Notes: generated by a model not told the origin, from the sequence alone. 64,000 nt of DNA from Acinetobacter rudis (GCF_031157835.1 NZ_JAVIDR010000008.1:1-64000); one strand, 5' to 3'; positions 12,528 through 21,624 are shown, counted from the stretch's first letter. Program-made: numbers and translations.

Positions 12528-13937
12528 ATGGCTCAAAAAAATATAAATGATTGGCAAAATTTCGTTGAGGGATGCATCGATTTTCGCCCAGAAGATGGTG
12601 TATATCGTATTGCACGCGATATGTTTACCGAACCAGAACTATTTGAGCTTGAAATGGAGCTCATCTTTGAAAAAGTATGGATTTATGCTTGCCATGAAAG
12701 TGAAATCCCAAATAACAATGACTTCCTAACTGTTCAAATTGGACGTCAACCTTTAATTATCAGTCGTGATGCTAAAGGTGAACTTCATGCAATGGTGAAT
12801 GCCTGTCAACATCGTGGCGCAACCTTAACACGAGTTGCTAAAGGTAACCAATCTACATTTACCTGCCCATTCCATGCTTGGTGTTATAAATCTGATGGTC
12901 GCTTAGTAAAAGTTAAAGCACCTTCTGAATATTGTGATGATTTCGACAAAAATAGTCGTGGATTAAAACAAGCACGTATTAGCAGTTATCGTGGTTTCAT
13001 TTTTGTTAGCTTAGACACACGAGCTACCGATTCCTTAGAAGATTTCTTAGGAGATGGTAAAGTTTTTCTTGATCTCATGGTTGAACAATCTCCAACAGGC
13101 GAACTTGAAGTGCTTCAAGGTAAATCAACCTATAGTTTTGATGGCAACTGGAAGCTACAGAATGAAAATGGTGTAGATGGCTACCATGTAAGTACTGTGC
13201 ACTACAACTATGTTTCAACAGTACAGCACCGTCAACAAGTGAATGCTTCTAAAGGCGAAGAATTAGATACACTTGACTACAGTAAGCTTGGTGCTGGTGA
13301 CAATACCACAGATGATGGTTGGTTTAGCTTGAAAAATGGTCATAGCGTGCTATTTAGTGAAATGCCTAACCCAACAGTACGCCCAGGCTATGAAACTGTA
13401 ATGCCATATTTGGTTGAAAAATACGGTGAAAAGCGTGCTGAATGGGCCATGCATCGTTTACGTAATCTTAATTTGTATCCAAGTTTATTCTTTATGGATC
13501 AAATTAGCTCACAACTACGTATTGTACGCCCTGTCGCATGGAATAAAACCGAAGTTGTTAGCCAATGTATTGGTGTAAAAGGTGAGTCGGCAGAAGCACG
13601 TCGCAACCGTATTCGTCAATTTGAAGACTTCTTCAACGTTTCAGGTCTTGGAACACCAGATGACTTAACTGAATTCCGTGAACAACAGCGTGGTTTCCAA
13701 GCACGTTTAGAGCGTTGGAGCGATATTTCTCGTGGTTATCAACATTGGTGCTATGAGAGTAATCCAAATGCTGAAGCTCTAGGCATTAATCCCGTCATCA
13801 CTGGACGTGAAATTACACATGAAGGTTTATATGTAAATCAACATGGACACTGGAAAGCATTAATGCTCAAAGGTTTGAAACAAAAAGCGCTCAATATGGT
13901 TGAGTGTGATGAAACTGCGGTCAAGGAAGAGGTATAA
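12528..13937 (+). CDS. antA: Anthranilate 1,2-dioxygenase large (alpha) subunit AntA
   Basis: Catalytic subunit of the Rieske-type enzyme that converts anthranilate, O2 and NADH to catechol, CO2 and ammonia. The 469-residue length and overall sequence match remembered AntA of A. baylyi (about 471 aa). The Rieske [2Fe-2S] ligands are C93, H95, C113 and H116 (ACQHRG and CPFH). The mononuclear iron site is in NGVDGYHVSTVH, with D217, H220 and H225. The start is supported by GAGGA about 8 nt upstream. It is first in a tight antABC operon, with antB beginning 3 bp after the stop. BenA at 36.2 kb is a paralogue, but the VEGCIDFRPEDGVYRIARD N-terminus is AntA-like. Confidence 0.96.
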   Translation: MAQKNINDWQNFVEGCIDFRPEDGVYRIARDMFTEPELFELEMELIFEKVWIYACHESEIPNNNDFLTVQIGRQPLIISRDAKGELHAMVNACQHRGATLTRVAKGNQSTFTCPFHAWCYKSDGRLVKVKAPSEYCDDFDKNSRGLKQARISSYRGFIFVSLDTRATDSLEDFLGDGKVFLDLMVEQSPTGELEVLQGKSTYSFDGNWKLQNENGVDGYHVSTVHYNYVSTVQHRQQVNASKGEELDTLDYSKLGAGDNTTDDGWFSLKNGHSVLFSEMPNPTVRPGYETVMPYLVEKYGEKRAEWAMHRLRNLNLYPSLFFMDQISSQLRIVRPVAWNKTEVVSQCIGVKGESAEARRNRIRQFEDFFNVSGLGTPDDLTEFREQQRGFQARLERWSDISRGYQHWCYESNPNAEALGINPVITGREITHEGLYVNQHGHWKALMLKGLKQKALNMVECDETAVKEEV

Positions 13938-13940
13938 GTT

Positions 13941-14432
13941 ATGGATCAAGCACTACATTTTGCCGTAACACAGTTTATGTATAAGAAAGCTGAACTTTGT
14001 GACAATCAAGACTGGGATGCTTATCTTGAACTTTATGATGAAGACAGTGTCTATCATATCCCTCAATGGATTGATGATCATAGCTATGTTCAAGACCCTG
14101 ACCAAGGCCTCTCTTATATTTACTATGCTGATCGTTCAGGCTTAGAAGACCGTGTATTCCGTATTCGTACGGGTAAAGCAGCTTCTGCAATGCCTCTACC
14201 ACGTACATTACATAATATTAATAATGTTCGTGTACAAAAGCTTGCCGATGACACAATTGAAGTAAAAGTAGGTTGGAATACACTCTACAATCGCCAAGGT
14301 GTACAAGGCCAGTTCTATGGTCACAGCGTCTATATTCTACGCCAAGATGGAGAAAGCTTCCGTATACGTCGCCAACATACCTTACTGTTGAACGATAAGA
14401 TTGACTCAGTCCTTGACTTCTATCACGTATAA
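13941..14432 (+). CDS. antB: Anthranilate 1,2-dioxygenase small (beta) subunit AntB
   Basis: Structural beta subunit that assembles with AntA in the oxygenase. At 163 residues it has the usual length and the ring-hydroxylating beta-subunit features: a WDAYLELYDEDSVYHIPQW segment near the N-terminus, the [22 protein letters not shown] core and the C-terminal LDFYHV ending. AGGAAGAGG precedes the ATG. It lies 3 bp after antA and 10 bp before antC, so the three are surely co-transcribed. BenB (37.6 kb) is its paralogue and shares the same core. Confidence 0.95.
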   Translation: MDQALHFAVTQFMYKKAELCDNQDWDAYLELYDEDSVYHIPQWIDDHSYVQDPDQGLSYIYYADRSGLEDRVFRIRTGKAASAMPLPRTLHNINNVRVQKLADDTIEVKVGWNTLYNRQGVQGQFYGHSVYILRQDGESFRIRRQHTLLLNDKIDSVLDFYHV

Positions 14433-14442
14433 GGGGCTATAT

Positions 14443-15477
14443 ATGGGACATTCAGTTGCACTAAACTTTGCAGATGGTAAAACATTCTTTATCTCTGTCA
14501 ACAATAACGAGTTGCTGCTTGATGCAGCAATTCGCCAAGGAATTAACATTCCACTTGACTGTCGTGAAGGTGTATGTGGAACCTGCCAAGGTCAATGTGA
14601 AAGTGGACAATACGATCTAGATTATGTTGATGAAGATGCTTTAAGTGAACGCGATCTCGCTGAACGTAAAATGTTGGCATGTCAGACTCGTGTAAAATCA
14701 GATGCGGCTTTTTATTTCGATCATAGCTCAGAATTCTGTAATGCTGGTGATACATTAAAAATCACCAGTGTGGTCACTAAAGTAGAATTAGTTTCCGAAA
14801 CAACTGCTATTTTACATGTGGATGCCAGTTCACATGCAGAACAATTACAGTATCTTCCTGGGCAATACGCGCGTCTTCAAATACCAGGAAGTAATGAATG
14901 GCGTTCATATTCCTTTGCTAGCCAACCGAATGTGAACAATCAATTGCAATTTCTGATTCGTATATTACCTGATGGCGTAATGAGCAATTACTTACGTGAT
15001 CATTGTCAAGTAGGTCAAACTATTTTACTTGAAGCTCCTTTAGGTAGTTTCTATTTACGTGAAGTTGATCGTCCTTTGGTCTTTATTGCTGGCGGCACAG
15101 GACTTTCTGCCTTCCTTGGCATGCTTGACCGATTGGATGCAGCTGAACATAAACTTCCGATTCAACTTTTTTATGGTGTAAATACTGAATTGGATTTATG
15201 TGAACAACAACGCTTACAAAGCTATGCTGAACGTTTAAATTTTGACTATCAGCCTATCGTGGGTCGTCCATCAGCAGATTGGACAGGTAAAGCTGGTTTT
15301 ATTCATGAGCACCTCGACCAATCTCAACTTGCTGAGAATGCGTTTGATATGTACTTGTGTGGGCCTCCTCCAATGATTGAGGCTGTAAAAAACTGGTTAG
15401 AATCACAATCACTAGATAATTATCGTTTGTATAGTGAAAAATTCCTGCAGAGTAATACGGTGCAAAGTAACAGTTAA
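14443..15477 (+). CDS. antC: Anthranilate 1,2-dioxygenase electron-transfer reductase AntC
   Basis: Single-chain reductase that passes electrons from NADH through FAD and a plant-type [2Fe-2S] centre to AntA. The ferredoxin domain (1-95) has ligands C40, C45, C48 and C80. The FAD domain has RSYSFASQP, the NAD domain has GGTGLSAF, and the CGPPPM motif is near the C-terminus. I start at the ATG at 14443 because AAGGGG lies 6 nt upstream; an in-frame TTG at 14401 would lie inside antB. Length is then 344 aa, normal for AntC/BenC. Paralogue of BenC at 38.2 kb. Confidence 0.95.
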   Translation: MGHSVALNFADGKTFFISVNNNELLLDAAIRQGINIPLDCREGVCGTCQGQCESGQYDLDYVDEDALSERDLAERKMLACQTRVKSDAAFYFDHSSEFCNAGDTLKITSVVTKVELVSETTAILHVDASSHAEQLQYLPGQYARLQIPGSNEWRSYSFASQPNVNNQLQFLIRILPDGVMSNYLRDHCQVGQTILLEAPLGSFYLREVDRPLVFIAGGTGLSAFLGMLDRLDAAEHKLPIQLFYGVNTELDLCEQQRLQSYAERLNFDYQPIVGRPSADWTGKAGFIHEHLDQSQLAENAFDMYLCGPPPMIEAVKNWLESQSLDNYRLYSEKFLQSNTVQSNS

Positions 15478-15535
15478 ATTTACTTTATATGTTTGAATTT
15501 GAGTACAGATATTGTTCTGCTTACTCTCACGCTTT

Positions 15536-15586
15536 CTAGGTCAAAGACTCCCCCCCCTAGCAACTTGTCTTTGGCCTAGTCTTTTT
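15536..15586 (+). terminator. Rho-independent terminator of antABC
   Basis: A 13-bp stem (CTAGGTCAAAGAC pairing with GTCTTTGGCCTAG, one G-U pair) is followed by TCTTTTT. The loop contains a run of eight C. It lies 60 bp after antC, which separates the operon from the AraC-type gene downstream. Confidence 0.85.
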
Positions 15587-15694
15587 ATATAAAATACAAA
15601 AAATATATTTAAAAATAAGTAGTACATTGAAAATATTATTAAAATTACAATTAAAATCAATATGTTATACCAATTCAATTTACTTATTTTTAAA

Positions 15695-15723
15695 TTGACC
15701 AATTTACTCTGGTTTGATATAAA
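15695..15723 (+). promoter_or_regulatory. Sigma-70 promoter of the AraC-type gene
   Basis: TTGACC, exactly 17 bp, then TATAAA. Transcription would start near 15731, about 100 nt before the ATG at 15834. With the terminator just upstream, this gives the regulator its own, probably constitutive, promoter. Confidence 0.7.
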
Positions 15724-15833
15724 TAAAGTGGTTCTAAAGGAATTAGGCCTATAAAAGAGCGTTATTTACATGTTGATTGTGTAATCACAATCATTACATA
15801 ACGCTAAATCTTAAAGATTAGCAAGGGATAGCC

Positions 15834-16859
15834 ATGAACTCAGCCAACTCCCCCAATATATGCGGCCGCCATTTTGAAAATGAATCGGTTTTTCAGTCTG
15901 ATAATTTACTCTTCCAATGCCATGATCCGAATGAAACATGCCTACAGGTTGGCCATATTTTTAAACCTCACCAACTCAAAATCATTCAACAAAAGGCTGA
16001 TTTTTGCGCCAGCATGCATATGATTCATACCATGGGAAGTATACAAATTTGTCGCTTAACCTACAGTGAGGATGTTTATATTGATCCAGATGATTTAGAA
16101 CAATTCTATTTAATTCAAATTCCAACAAAAGGCTATGCAGAAATTCAATATGCTTCGCATAAGTTTATTTCCTATGCTCAAGTTGCATCTTTATTATCCC
16201 CAGGACATGCTTTACAGATGCGTTGGCATGCAAATACCCCACAGCTTATTGTAAAAATTGCCAAAGATGATTTGCATTTCCATTGTAGACAGCATTTACC
16301 TCACTTCCAGCAACAGAGCCTTATATTTGACCCCAAACTGGATTTCTCACGGCCTAGTGCTGCTTATTTTCTACAACTTTTAAAAACTTTGATGTTAGCA
16401 TTAGCAACCGAACATCATCCATTACAACATCCATTTGCATTTAAACAATTTGAATCCAGTCTATTTAATGCCTTGATATATGGGCAATGTAATAACAGTC
16501 AGGAACTTTTACAACAAAATGAGAAGGTTATCTCACCCCATTTTATTAAACGCACAGAAGCCTATATTAGAGATCACTTACATGAAACTTTAAATGTAGA
16601 ACAATTAGCTGCACAAGCAGGCATCAGTGTTCGCACGCTATTTAATGGTTTCAAAAATTATTTGGGTACAACGCCTATGGCTTATTTAAAAGAGTTGCGC
16701 TTTGAACAGGCCCATTTGGAGCTCATGAATAATGAGTACTTATCAGTAACCGATGTAGCCTTTAAATGGGGTTTTACACATCTAGGACGTTTTTCTCAGG
16801 AATATAAACGTCGTTATGGTCAACTTCCCTCCAACATTCGTAAACAACACTCAAGTTAG
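15834..16859 (+). CDS. AraC/XylS-family regulator, probable activator of antABC
   Basis: At 341 aa it has an N-terminal effector-sensing domain (about 1-230) of the AraC_binding_2 kind and a C-terminal double helix-turn-helix DNA-binding domain (about 240-338). The HTH holds LNVEQLAAQAGISVRTLFNGF and the family signature ending FSQEYKRRYGQLPS. AAGGGA lies 5 nt before the ATG. Its position beside antABC and the use of AraC-type AntR in Pseudomonas make it the likely anthranilate-responsive activator; that is inference. The C-terminal domain resembles the other AraC protein at 26.9 kb. Its stop codon is one base from the stop of the convergent gene. Confidence 0.88.
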   Translation: MNSANSPNICGRHFENESVFQSDNLLFQCHDPNETCLQVGHIFKPHQLKIIQQKADFCASMHMIHTMGSIQICRLTYSEDVYIDPDDLEQFYLIQIPTKGYAEIQYASHKFISYAQVASLLSPGHALQMRWHANTPQLIVKIAKDDLHFHCRQHLPHFQQQSLIFDPKLDFSRPSAAYFLQLLKTLMLALATEHHPLQHPFAFKQFESSLFNALIYGQCNNSQELLQQNEKVISPHFIKRTEAYIRDHLHETLNVEQLAAQAGISVRTLFNGFKNYLGTTPMAYLKELRFEQAHLELMNNEYLSVTDVAFKWGFTHLGRFSQEYKRRYGQLPSNIRKQHSS

Positions 16860-16860
16860 A

Positions 16861-17472
16861 TTAATATTCATCTAGATTCAGCAAGCCCGGCTGATAATCA
16901 GCATCTTTACAATTGGATTCTAAATCCATATTCAAATATGTATAGCGATGTAATAGTTTTTCTAATTTTTTACCATTACTTTGCCAAATATTAAAATGCT
17001 TACCCTCACTTGAGCTGCATTCAGTGATGCGTTGTGGACTCTCCTTAGCAAATAAATTGATCCCTATAATTTGTCTTTGCTTGTAAATTAATTGCTTATG
17101 CCCTAATTCGAAACCATAACCTCGAATGAAATCGCGACTTTTTTCATCGACACGATAAAAAAACTTACCCTCTAAACCATCTGTGCCTAATGTTTCAATA
17201 CAATCATTTGATTTTGCCAAAGGCAACGCTTCAACTAAACGATAATGAAAAACATTTTTTTTATTAGGATCTGCATAAACAACCGTAATTGCAGAACTGA
17301 TGGATTGATCACTCAACAAACAACTTCCCTGCTGATTTGAAAGATATAGAATATTACCACGCAATTGTTTCTGTAGAGTTTTCATCTGTTGACCAGATAT
17401 TGGTGCTGCAGCAAATGTCGAATTCGCTACAAATAAACCTGCGATAACTAAACTATACTTTTTAAAACTCAT
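16861..17472 (-). CDS. Exported protein of unknown function
   Basis: 203 aa with a classical Sec signal peptide (SFKKYSLVIAGLFVANSTFA, cleavage near A22). The mature part has four cysteines spread through the chain (near CLLSD, DCIETL, TECSSS and NCKDAD), which would suit two disulfides in the periplasm. I do not recognise the family. It is the second gene of a two-gene unit with the lipoprotein gene 28 bp upstream. Its 3' end nearly touches that of the AraC-type gene (convergent, 1 bp between stops). Confidence 0.7.
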   Translation of the reverse strand: MSFKKYSLVIAGLFVANSTFAAAPISGQQMKTLQKQLRGNILYLSNQQGSCLLSDQSISSAITVVYADPNKKNVFHYRLVEALPLAKSNDCIETLGTDGLEGKFFYRVDEKSRDFIRGYGFELGHKQLIYKQRQIIGINLFAKESPQRITECSSSEGKHFNIWQSNGKKLEKLLHRYTYLNMDLESNCKDADYQPGLLNLDEY

Positions 17473-17500
17473 TTTATAATCAACCCATTAGTATGATCTA

Positions 17501-17950
17501 TTATTCAGGTGAATTAGACTGCCAAATCTCTTTTGCTTGATTACATTTTTCCATACTAGAATAAATGAAAATTGATTGGTCTTTACTCAACAAATGTATT
17601 GCATCGAAATCTGCGCCAAAGGCTTTTTTCTCAACGGCACAACGATATTCAGCAATATTATAACTTTCAACTTTTTTACACTGAGCATCCTTTGCTGATT
17701 CATCAAAACCAACCCATTGATTGACTTTTACTTTATCACAAAGAATCTCTGGCGCTTGCGCAGATACTACGGGTACAGCAGAACTTGGTAATGGACTAGA
17801 ACTTGTTGCAGCATCTTCAACAACTGTCGAAGCAACGATGGACTTGGCTGGTTCTTGATTTTTTTGTTGTTGCTCTGATTTTTCACATCCTAATAATGCG
17901 ATTGATAAAATGGCCAACAAAGTCGGGCCTAAACTAATTTTAAAGGTCAT
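17501..17950 (-). CDS. Predicted small lipoprotein of unknown function
   Basis: 149 aa from the ATG at 17950; in-frame GTG codons just upstream are less likely because GGGA lies about 8 nt before this ATG. A hydrophobic signal ends in a lipobox (IALLGC), so the mature protein should be lipid-anchored at the cysteine near residue 22. A polar linker rich in Q, S, A and P (about 25-70) leads to a small C-terminal domain with four cysteines. No catalytic motif seen. Likely co-transcribed with the exported protein downstream. Confidence 0.7.
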   Translation of the reverse strand: MTFKISLGPTLLAILSIALLGCEKSEQQQKNQEPAKSIVASTVVEDAATSSSPLPSSAVPVVSAQAPEILCDKVKVNQWVGFDESAKDAQCKKVESYNIAEYRCAVEKKAFGADFDAIHLLSKDQSIFIYSSMEKCNQAKEIWQSNSPE

Positions 17951-18054
17951 CACCACGATCCCAAAATGATTAAAACAATGAATTTCGAATATAAAATATA
18001 ACTAATTACGATGTAAAAACAATGGATTATTTTACACCAAAATTGTTTTCACAC

Positions 18055-18677
18055 CTATAAATTAGCAATAGCCAATGCTAACTGCTCAACATCATCACTC
18101 TGCAGCTTATCTCGCATTTTTAAAATAATTTTTTCATCCAACTGATATATATTCAAAGCCAAAAGTTGTTCAATTTTATCCAATGGAAAACGATACTTAA
18201 TAATTTTTGCAGGCACACCTGCAACAATTGCATAAGGAGGCACATCCTGCGTTACTACTGCACCTGTTGCAACAACCGCACCTTCACCCAATGCTACCCC
18301 TTGCATAATCATAGCTCGACTGCCAATCCAACAGCCATGACCAATGACAGTATCACCTGCTGCAACAAAACTCCGTGTATCAAAAGGAAATGTCGCAATC
18401 CAATCCGTACGATGTAATTGGTTTCCACCCATCATGATCACACATTCAGCACCAAAGCTAACAAAGTTGCCAATATACAATTGATCAATAGGTTTTTCAG
18501 CTGTGGAGGTTTGTCATGTAAATAACGTACAACGCATCTTTCAAAGCCAGCATCCCAGTACGCACTATAATAACTATAATGACCATGAATATGAATATTT
18601 GGGTTTTTTACTGTCTTAGCAATAAATTCAAATTCACACCAATGCTTCACTGGTGATGGTATGGTGGACTGACTCAT
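18055..18677 (-). pseudogene. Xenobiotic (CatB/Vat-type) acetyltransferase, broken by a frameshift
   Basis: Left-handed beta-helix acetyltransferase split into two frames. The first 60 or so codons from the ATG at 18677 give the family N-terminus ([22 protein letters not shown]). The rest lies in another frame from about 18,500 down: [20 protein letters not shown] with the likely catalytic histidine, [13 protein letters not shown] and the hexapeptide repeats, ending at 18055. Both frames join cleanly if one base is restored in the short A run of GACAAACC at about 18,511-18,520. That makes a single-base deletion, or a sequencing error, the simplest explanation. Restored length would be about 208 aa, normal for this family, which acetylates chloramphenicol or streptogramins among other things. 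Confidence 0.85.
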
Positions 18678-18883
18678 AAAAATACAACTTAACTGGACAA
18701 TACATTATAGTCAGATTTCACATCATGCTGACAACTGTATCTCATATCAGATTAAATCTGCACCCACATATGTACACCGTTAATACCTTAATTTTCAACA
18801 TGAAATGAACATCCAACCATAAATACTCCACCTGTTTAGCACATTTTGGCAATGCTCACTCCATGGGATAATGCAACATAAGT

Positions 18884-20365
18884 TTATACGTTATGTTCTT
18901 GCTTCCAAAAAATCTGAATAAACAATGCTAGTACAAACAAAATCATGCTCGATAACAATAAAACAATACTATGAGCAGCAGTAAAAGCATCAAATGCAAG
19001 CAACTGTATAGATGCTTGAGCAGGTTCACTTATATTGGACAAAGAATGTAGTGTTTCAAGTAAAGAGCTGGTAGCCAACTCAGTATATTGAGAGTTAATC
19101 GCCGTATCTTGAGTAAAATAATATTGATATATGGCAGCCGCAATCAGGCCAAACAGTGTAACGCCCAAGCCCGTTCCTAATTCATATGACATTCCTTCAA
19201 TCGCACCCGCAGCGGTTGCCTGCTCTGGTGGAGCTGAAGAAAGTATTGCAGATGTTGCTGCTAAAAAGGCAATGATAATACTGCTACCTAATAACACCAT
19301 AAACAAAGAGGCTTGTATAATCTGTTCTGCAAACTGGGTCTGTGATAATCCCCACATTGCAACAGCACTGAAAATTAATCCCCAAACAGCAACTTTCTTA
19401 TAACCAAAACGATTAAGCAGTGTGCTACTAAATATCCCCCCCAAGCTAATAGTGAGCATGAAAGGTAAAATATACAATCCTGCTTCCAAAGCGCTATAGC
19501 CCAATACAAACTGTAACTCTTGTGAAATTAATAATTCAAATCCAACAAGAGCAATCATGGCTATAAATGAGATCAGAAAACCAAACTTAATTCCTGCATA
19601 GCCAAATAAATCAAAGTTTATTAATTTTTCAGCTGCTTTGTTTTGTATCCGTACAAATAGATAAAGCAATACTATGCCAAATAATAAAATCGCAAGAGCT
19701 TGTAAATCAGCAGTTTTCATGGCCGATTTCACACCATAGATTAATGATAAAATCGCGACCATAAGTAATATTGCAGCTCGAATATCTATTTTCTTCTCTG
19801 GGTTCCCGATTTGTTTAGGCAATATTCGCCCACCAATCATCAACACAATCAACACTAAAGGGATATTAATTAAAAAAATACTTCCCCAAGAAAAATACTC
19901 AAGTAAGACACCACCGACTAAAGGCCCTAAAGCTGCCCCACCACCACCAGCAACCACCCAAAGGCCTAAAGCCTGATTACGTTGCTTTTCATCTTCAAAC
20001 TCAGTTCTAAGTGCGGCTAAAGTCGCGGGAATAATCATGGAAGCACCCAGAGCCAAAATCACACGTGCAAGAATCAGCATCAATGCTGATATTGAAAACG
20101 CAGCTAATATTGATGCTATACCAAAAATTGCAGCGCCTATGATTAACAAACGTTTATAACCAATTCGCTCTCCTAGAGCTCCCATAGGTAATAAAAATAC
20201 AGCCATCATTAAGGCATAAATATCGATCACCCAAAGCATTTGATTATTATCTAATGCAAAAACCTCACTTAATGTAGGAATCGCAATATGTAAAACCGTC
20301 GCATCAATAGCGACAGGTAAATATATTAAAATGCTAATTATAAGGATGTACCATTTACGAGACAT
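18884..20365 (-). CDS. SmvA-like DHA2-family MFS efflux pump (14 TM)
   Basis: Proton-driven drug exporter of the inner membrane. The sequence follows remembered SmvA of enterobacteria (methyl viologen and quaternary ammonium efflux): YLPVAIDATVLHIAIPTLS in helix 1, GALGERIGYKR as the loop 2-3 motif, and LGPLVGGVLLE as motif C of exporters. I place the start at the ATG at 20365 (493 aa). It aligns with the SmvA N-terminus, and an upstream ATG at 20389 lies inside a TetR operator at the predicted transcription start. The divergent TetR gene 83 bp away is the obvious repressor. Natural substrate unknown. Confidence 0.88.
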   Translation of the reverse strand: MSRKWYILIISILIYLPVAIDATVLHIAIPTLSEVFALDNNQMLWVIDIYALMMAVFLLPMGALGERIGYKRLLIIGAAIFGIASILAAFSISALMLILARVILALGASMIIPATLAALRTEFEDEKQRNQALGLWVVAGGGGAALGPLVGGVLLEYFSWGSIFLINIPLVLIVLMIGGRILPKQIGNPEKKIDIRAAILLMVAILSLIYGVKSAMKTADLQALAILLFGIVLLYLFVRIQNKAAEKLINFDLFGYAGIKFGFLISFIAMIALVGFELLISQELQFVLGYSALEAGLYILPFMLTISLGGIFSSTLLNRFGYKKVAVWGLIFSAVAMWGLSQTQFAEQIIQASLFMVLLGSSIIIAFLAATSAILSSAPPEQATAAGAIEGMSYELGTGLGVTLFGLIAAAIYQYYFTQDTAINSQYTELATSSLLETLHSLSNISEPAQASIQLLAFDAFTAAHSIVLLLSSMILFVLALFIQIFWKQEHNV

Positions 20366-20382
20366 AAAACCACGTGTAAAGT

Positions 20383-20396
20383 TGAACATGTGTTCA
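20383..20396. promoter_or_regulatory. TetR operator, site 1
   Basis: TGAACATGTGTTCA: perfect 6-bp inverted arms around a 2-bp centre. It covers the predicted transcription start of the smvA-like gene. It is identical to a second copy 30 bp away. Confidence 0.82.
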
Positions 20397-20398
20397 TG

Positions 20399-20427
20399 AT
20401 TTTAAATAAATATGAACATGTGTTCAA
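20399..20427 (-). promoter_or_regulatory. Promoter of the smvA-like gene
   Basis: On the minus strand TTGAAC (20427-20422) and TAAAAT (20404-20399) are exactly 17 bp apart. Operator site 2 overlaps the -35 and site 1 covers the start point, so a bound TetR dimer at either site would block RNA polymerase. Confidence 0.65.
20413..20426. promoter_or_regulatory. TetR operator, site 2
   Basis: Second exact copy of TGAACATGTGTTCA, starting 30 bp (about three helical turns) from the first, so both sites face the same side of the DNA. It lies 23 bp upstream of the tetR start codon and should also autoregulate tetR. Confidence 0.82.
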
Positions 20428-20448
20428 TTGTTTTTTTTGAGAGACCAA

Positions 20449-21009
20449 ATGAGTTATTTAAACAAACAACAACGGGAGCAACAGATATTAGAAGTTGCAA
20501 AAAAAATTGCCTTAAATGAAGGACTCAATACCTTAACGGTTAGAAAAATTGCAATTGCTGCTGAAATTTCTGTAGGCCAAGTGCATCATCACTTCAACTC
20601 AATCTCTGAATTAAAAGCCCAAGCCTTTTTAGATCTTGCTTATCAAAATATTGCTGAAATTCATCAAATTGAAGATAGCGATGTTATTGCCAATTTAATG
20701 CAAGTGTTTGGTTTAGAAGACAATAACATACCATATATCCGACTATGGAATAGCGCTGAAAGTATGTCTTTAAATGACCCAATAATGAAAGCTGCTTATA
20801 AAAAAGCTTTATTTCACTGGCATAGTGTCGTATGTGAATGGCTACAACGTTCACAACACAGCCTGAAGAAAACAGATATTGAAGGTATGGCTTGGCGTTT
20901 AACGGCGGTTTGTTATGGTTTTGAAAATCTTTATAATCTAGGCTTTCATGATCTAGATTTTTATAATTTACAAATTAAAACGGCAATACAAGAAATTATT
21001 GGCCATTGA
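20449..21009 (+). CDS. TetR-family repressor of the adjacent efflux gene
   Basis: 186 aa from the ATG at 20449, preceded by GAGAG; a longer in-frame reading starts with a TTG inside the T run and is unlikely. Residues about 8-55 form the TetR helix-turn-helix (LTVRKIAIAAEISVGQVHHHFNS). The C-terminal region is a helical ligand-binding and dimerisation domain whose inducer cannot be read from sequence. Divergent arrangement with the smvA-like pump and two shared operators point to drug-responsive local repression, as in SmvR/SmvA of enterobacteria. Confidence 0.88.
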   Translation: MSYLNKQQREQQILEVAKKIALNEGLNTLTVRKIAIAAEISVGQVHHHFNSISELKAQAFLDLAYQNIAEIHQIEDSDVIANLMQVFGLEDNNIPYIRLWNSAESMSLNDPIMKAAYKKALFHWHSVVCEWLQRSQHSLKKTDIEGMAWRLTAVCYGFENLYNLGFHDLDFYNLQIKTAIQEIIGH

Positions 21010-21032
21010 TAAAGTACATCTAGAAATGAAAA

Positions 21033-21058
21033 CTCCCCTTGTGTATACACAAGAGGAG
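21033..21058. terminator. Hairpin between convergent tetR and iifD
   Basis: CTTGTGTATACACAAG is a perfect 16-bp palindrome, extended by CTCC and GGAG arms across one mismatch. On the minus strand it is followed by TTTTCATTT, so it may end the iif transcript. On the plus strand the tail is weaker. Confidence 0.55.
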
Positions 21059-21082
21059 GTCGACTATTTCATTTTTATAGGG

Positions 21083-21610
21083 TTAAAGTGCTGGATGCGC
21101 AGATGCAACACGATATTGCCCCGCATGAAAAACCAAAGGCTCACCACAACGCTGTTGATAATGCTCAATTTGTCCAATAAAAATTAAATGATCTCCACCC
21201 TCATATTGTTGTACATTTCGGCACAACAAGGTAGCTAAGGCATCATCTAATAACGGGATTCCTTGAGGGCATTGTTGATGGGCAATGCCTGCAAATTTAT
21301 CCTCAGCTCCACGGGCAAAATGACCTGAAAGCTGATGATGCTCCTGAGCTAACATATGAATTGCAAAATATTCTGCGGCACAAAAATCATTTAAACTTGG
21401 TGCTGTTTTTGCCAAACTCCATAAGATCAATGGTGGATCTAATGACAAAGATGAAAAAGAGTTTGCAGTCATACCCACCTTACGACCATCTTGACCACGT
21501 GTGGTAATCACCGTCACACCTGTTGCAAACTGACCTAATAGATTACGAATCTCACGAGGGTTTTCTACATCAACTTGACTAAGACCTAATTCACTTAAAG
21601 TATTTTGCAT
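21083..21610 (-). CDS. iifD: Flavin reductase component of indole monooxygenase, IifD-like
   Basis: NAD(P)H:flavin oxidoreductase of the HpaC/StyB fold (FMN-binding split barrel) that supplies reduced flavin to the oxygenase IifC. Motifs include LGQFATGVTVITT near the N-terminus, GMTANSFSSLSLDPP and the conserved AxxFAIHML stretch. I prefer the ATG at 21610 (175 aa) because GGAGG lies 7 nt upstream; another ATG at 21628 overlaps the iifC stop as ATGA. Last gene of iifABCD. Role taken from the O153 indole pathway. Confidence 0.88.
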   Translation of the reverse strand: MQNTLSELGLSQVDVENPREIRNLLGQFATGVTVITTRGQDGRKVGMTANSFSSLSLDPPLILWSLAKTAPSLNDFCAAEYFAIHMLAQEHHQLSGHFARGAEDKFAGIAHQQCPQGIPLLDDALATLLCRNVQQYEGGDHLIFIGQIEHYQQRCGEPLVFHAGQYRVASAHPAL

Positions 21611-21624
21611 AGACTCGCCTCCAC

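Noticed and set aside
12412..12615. Minus-strand frame over the antA start
   Set aside because: Overlaps the conserved antA N-terminus, has no ribosome site and no family resemblance.
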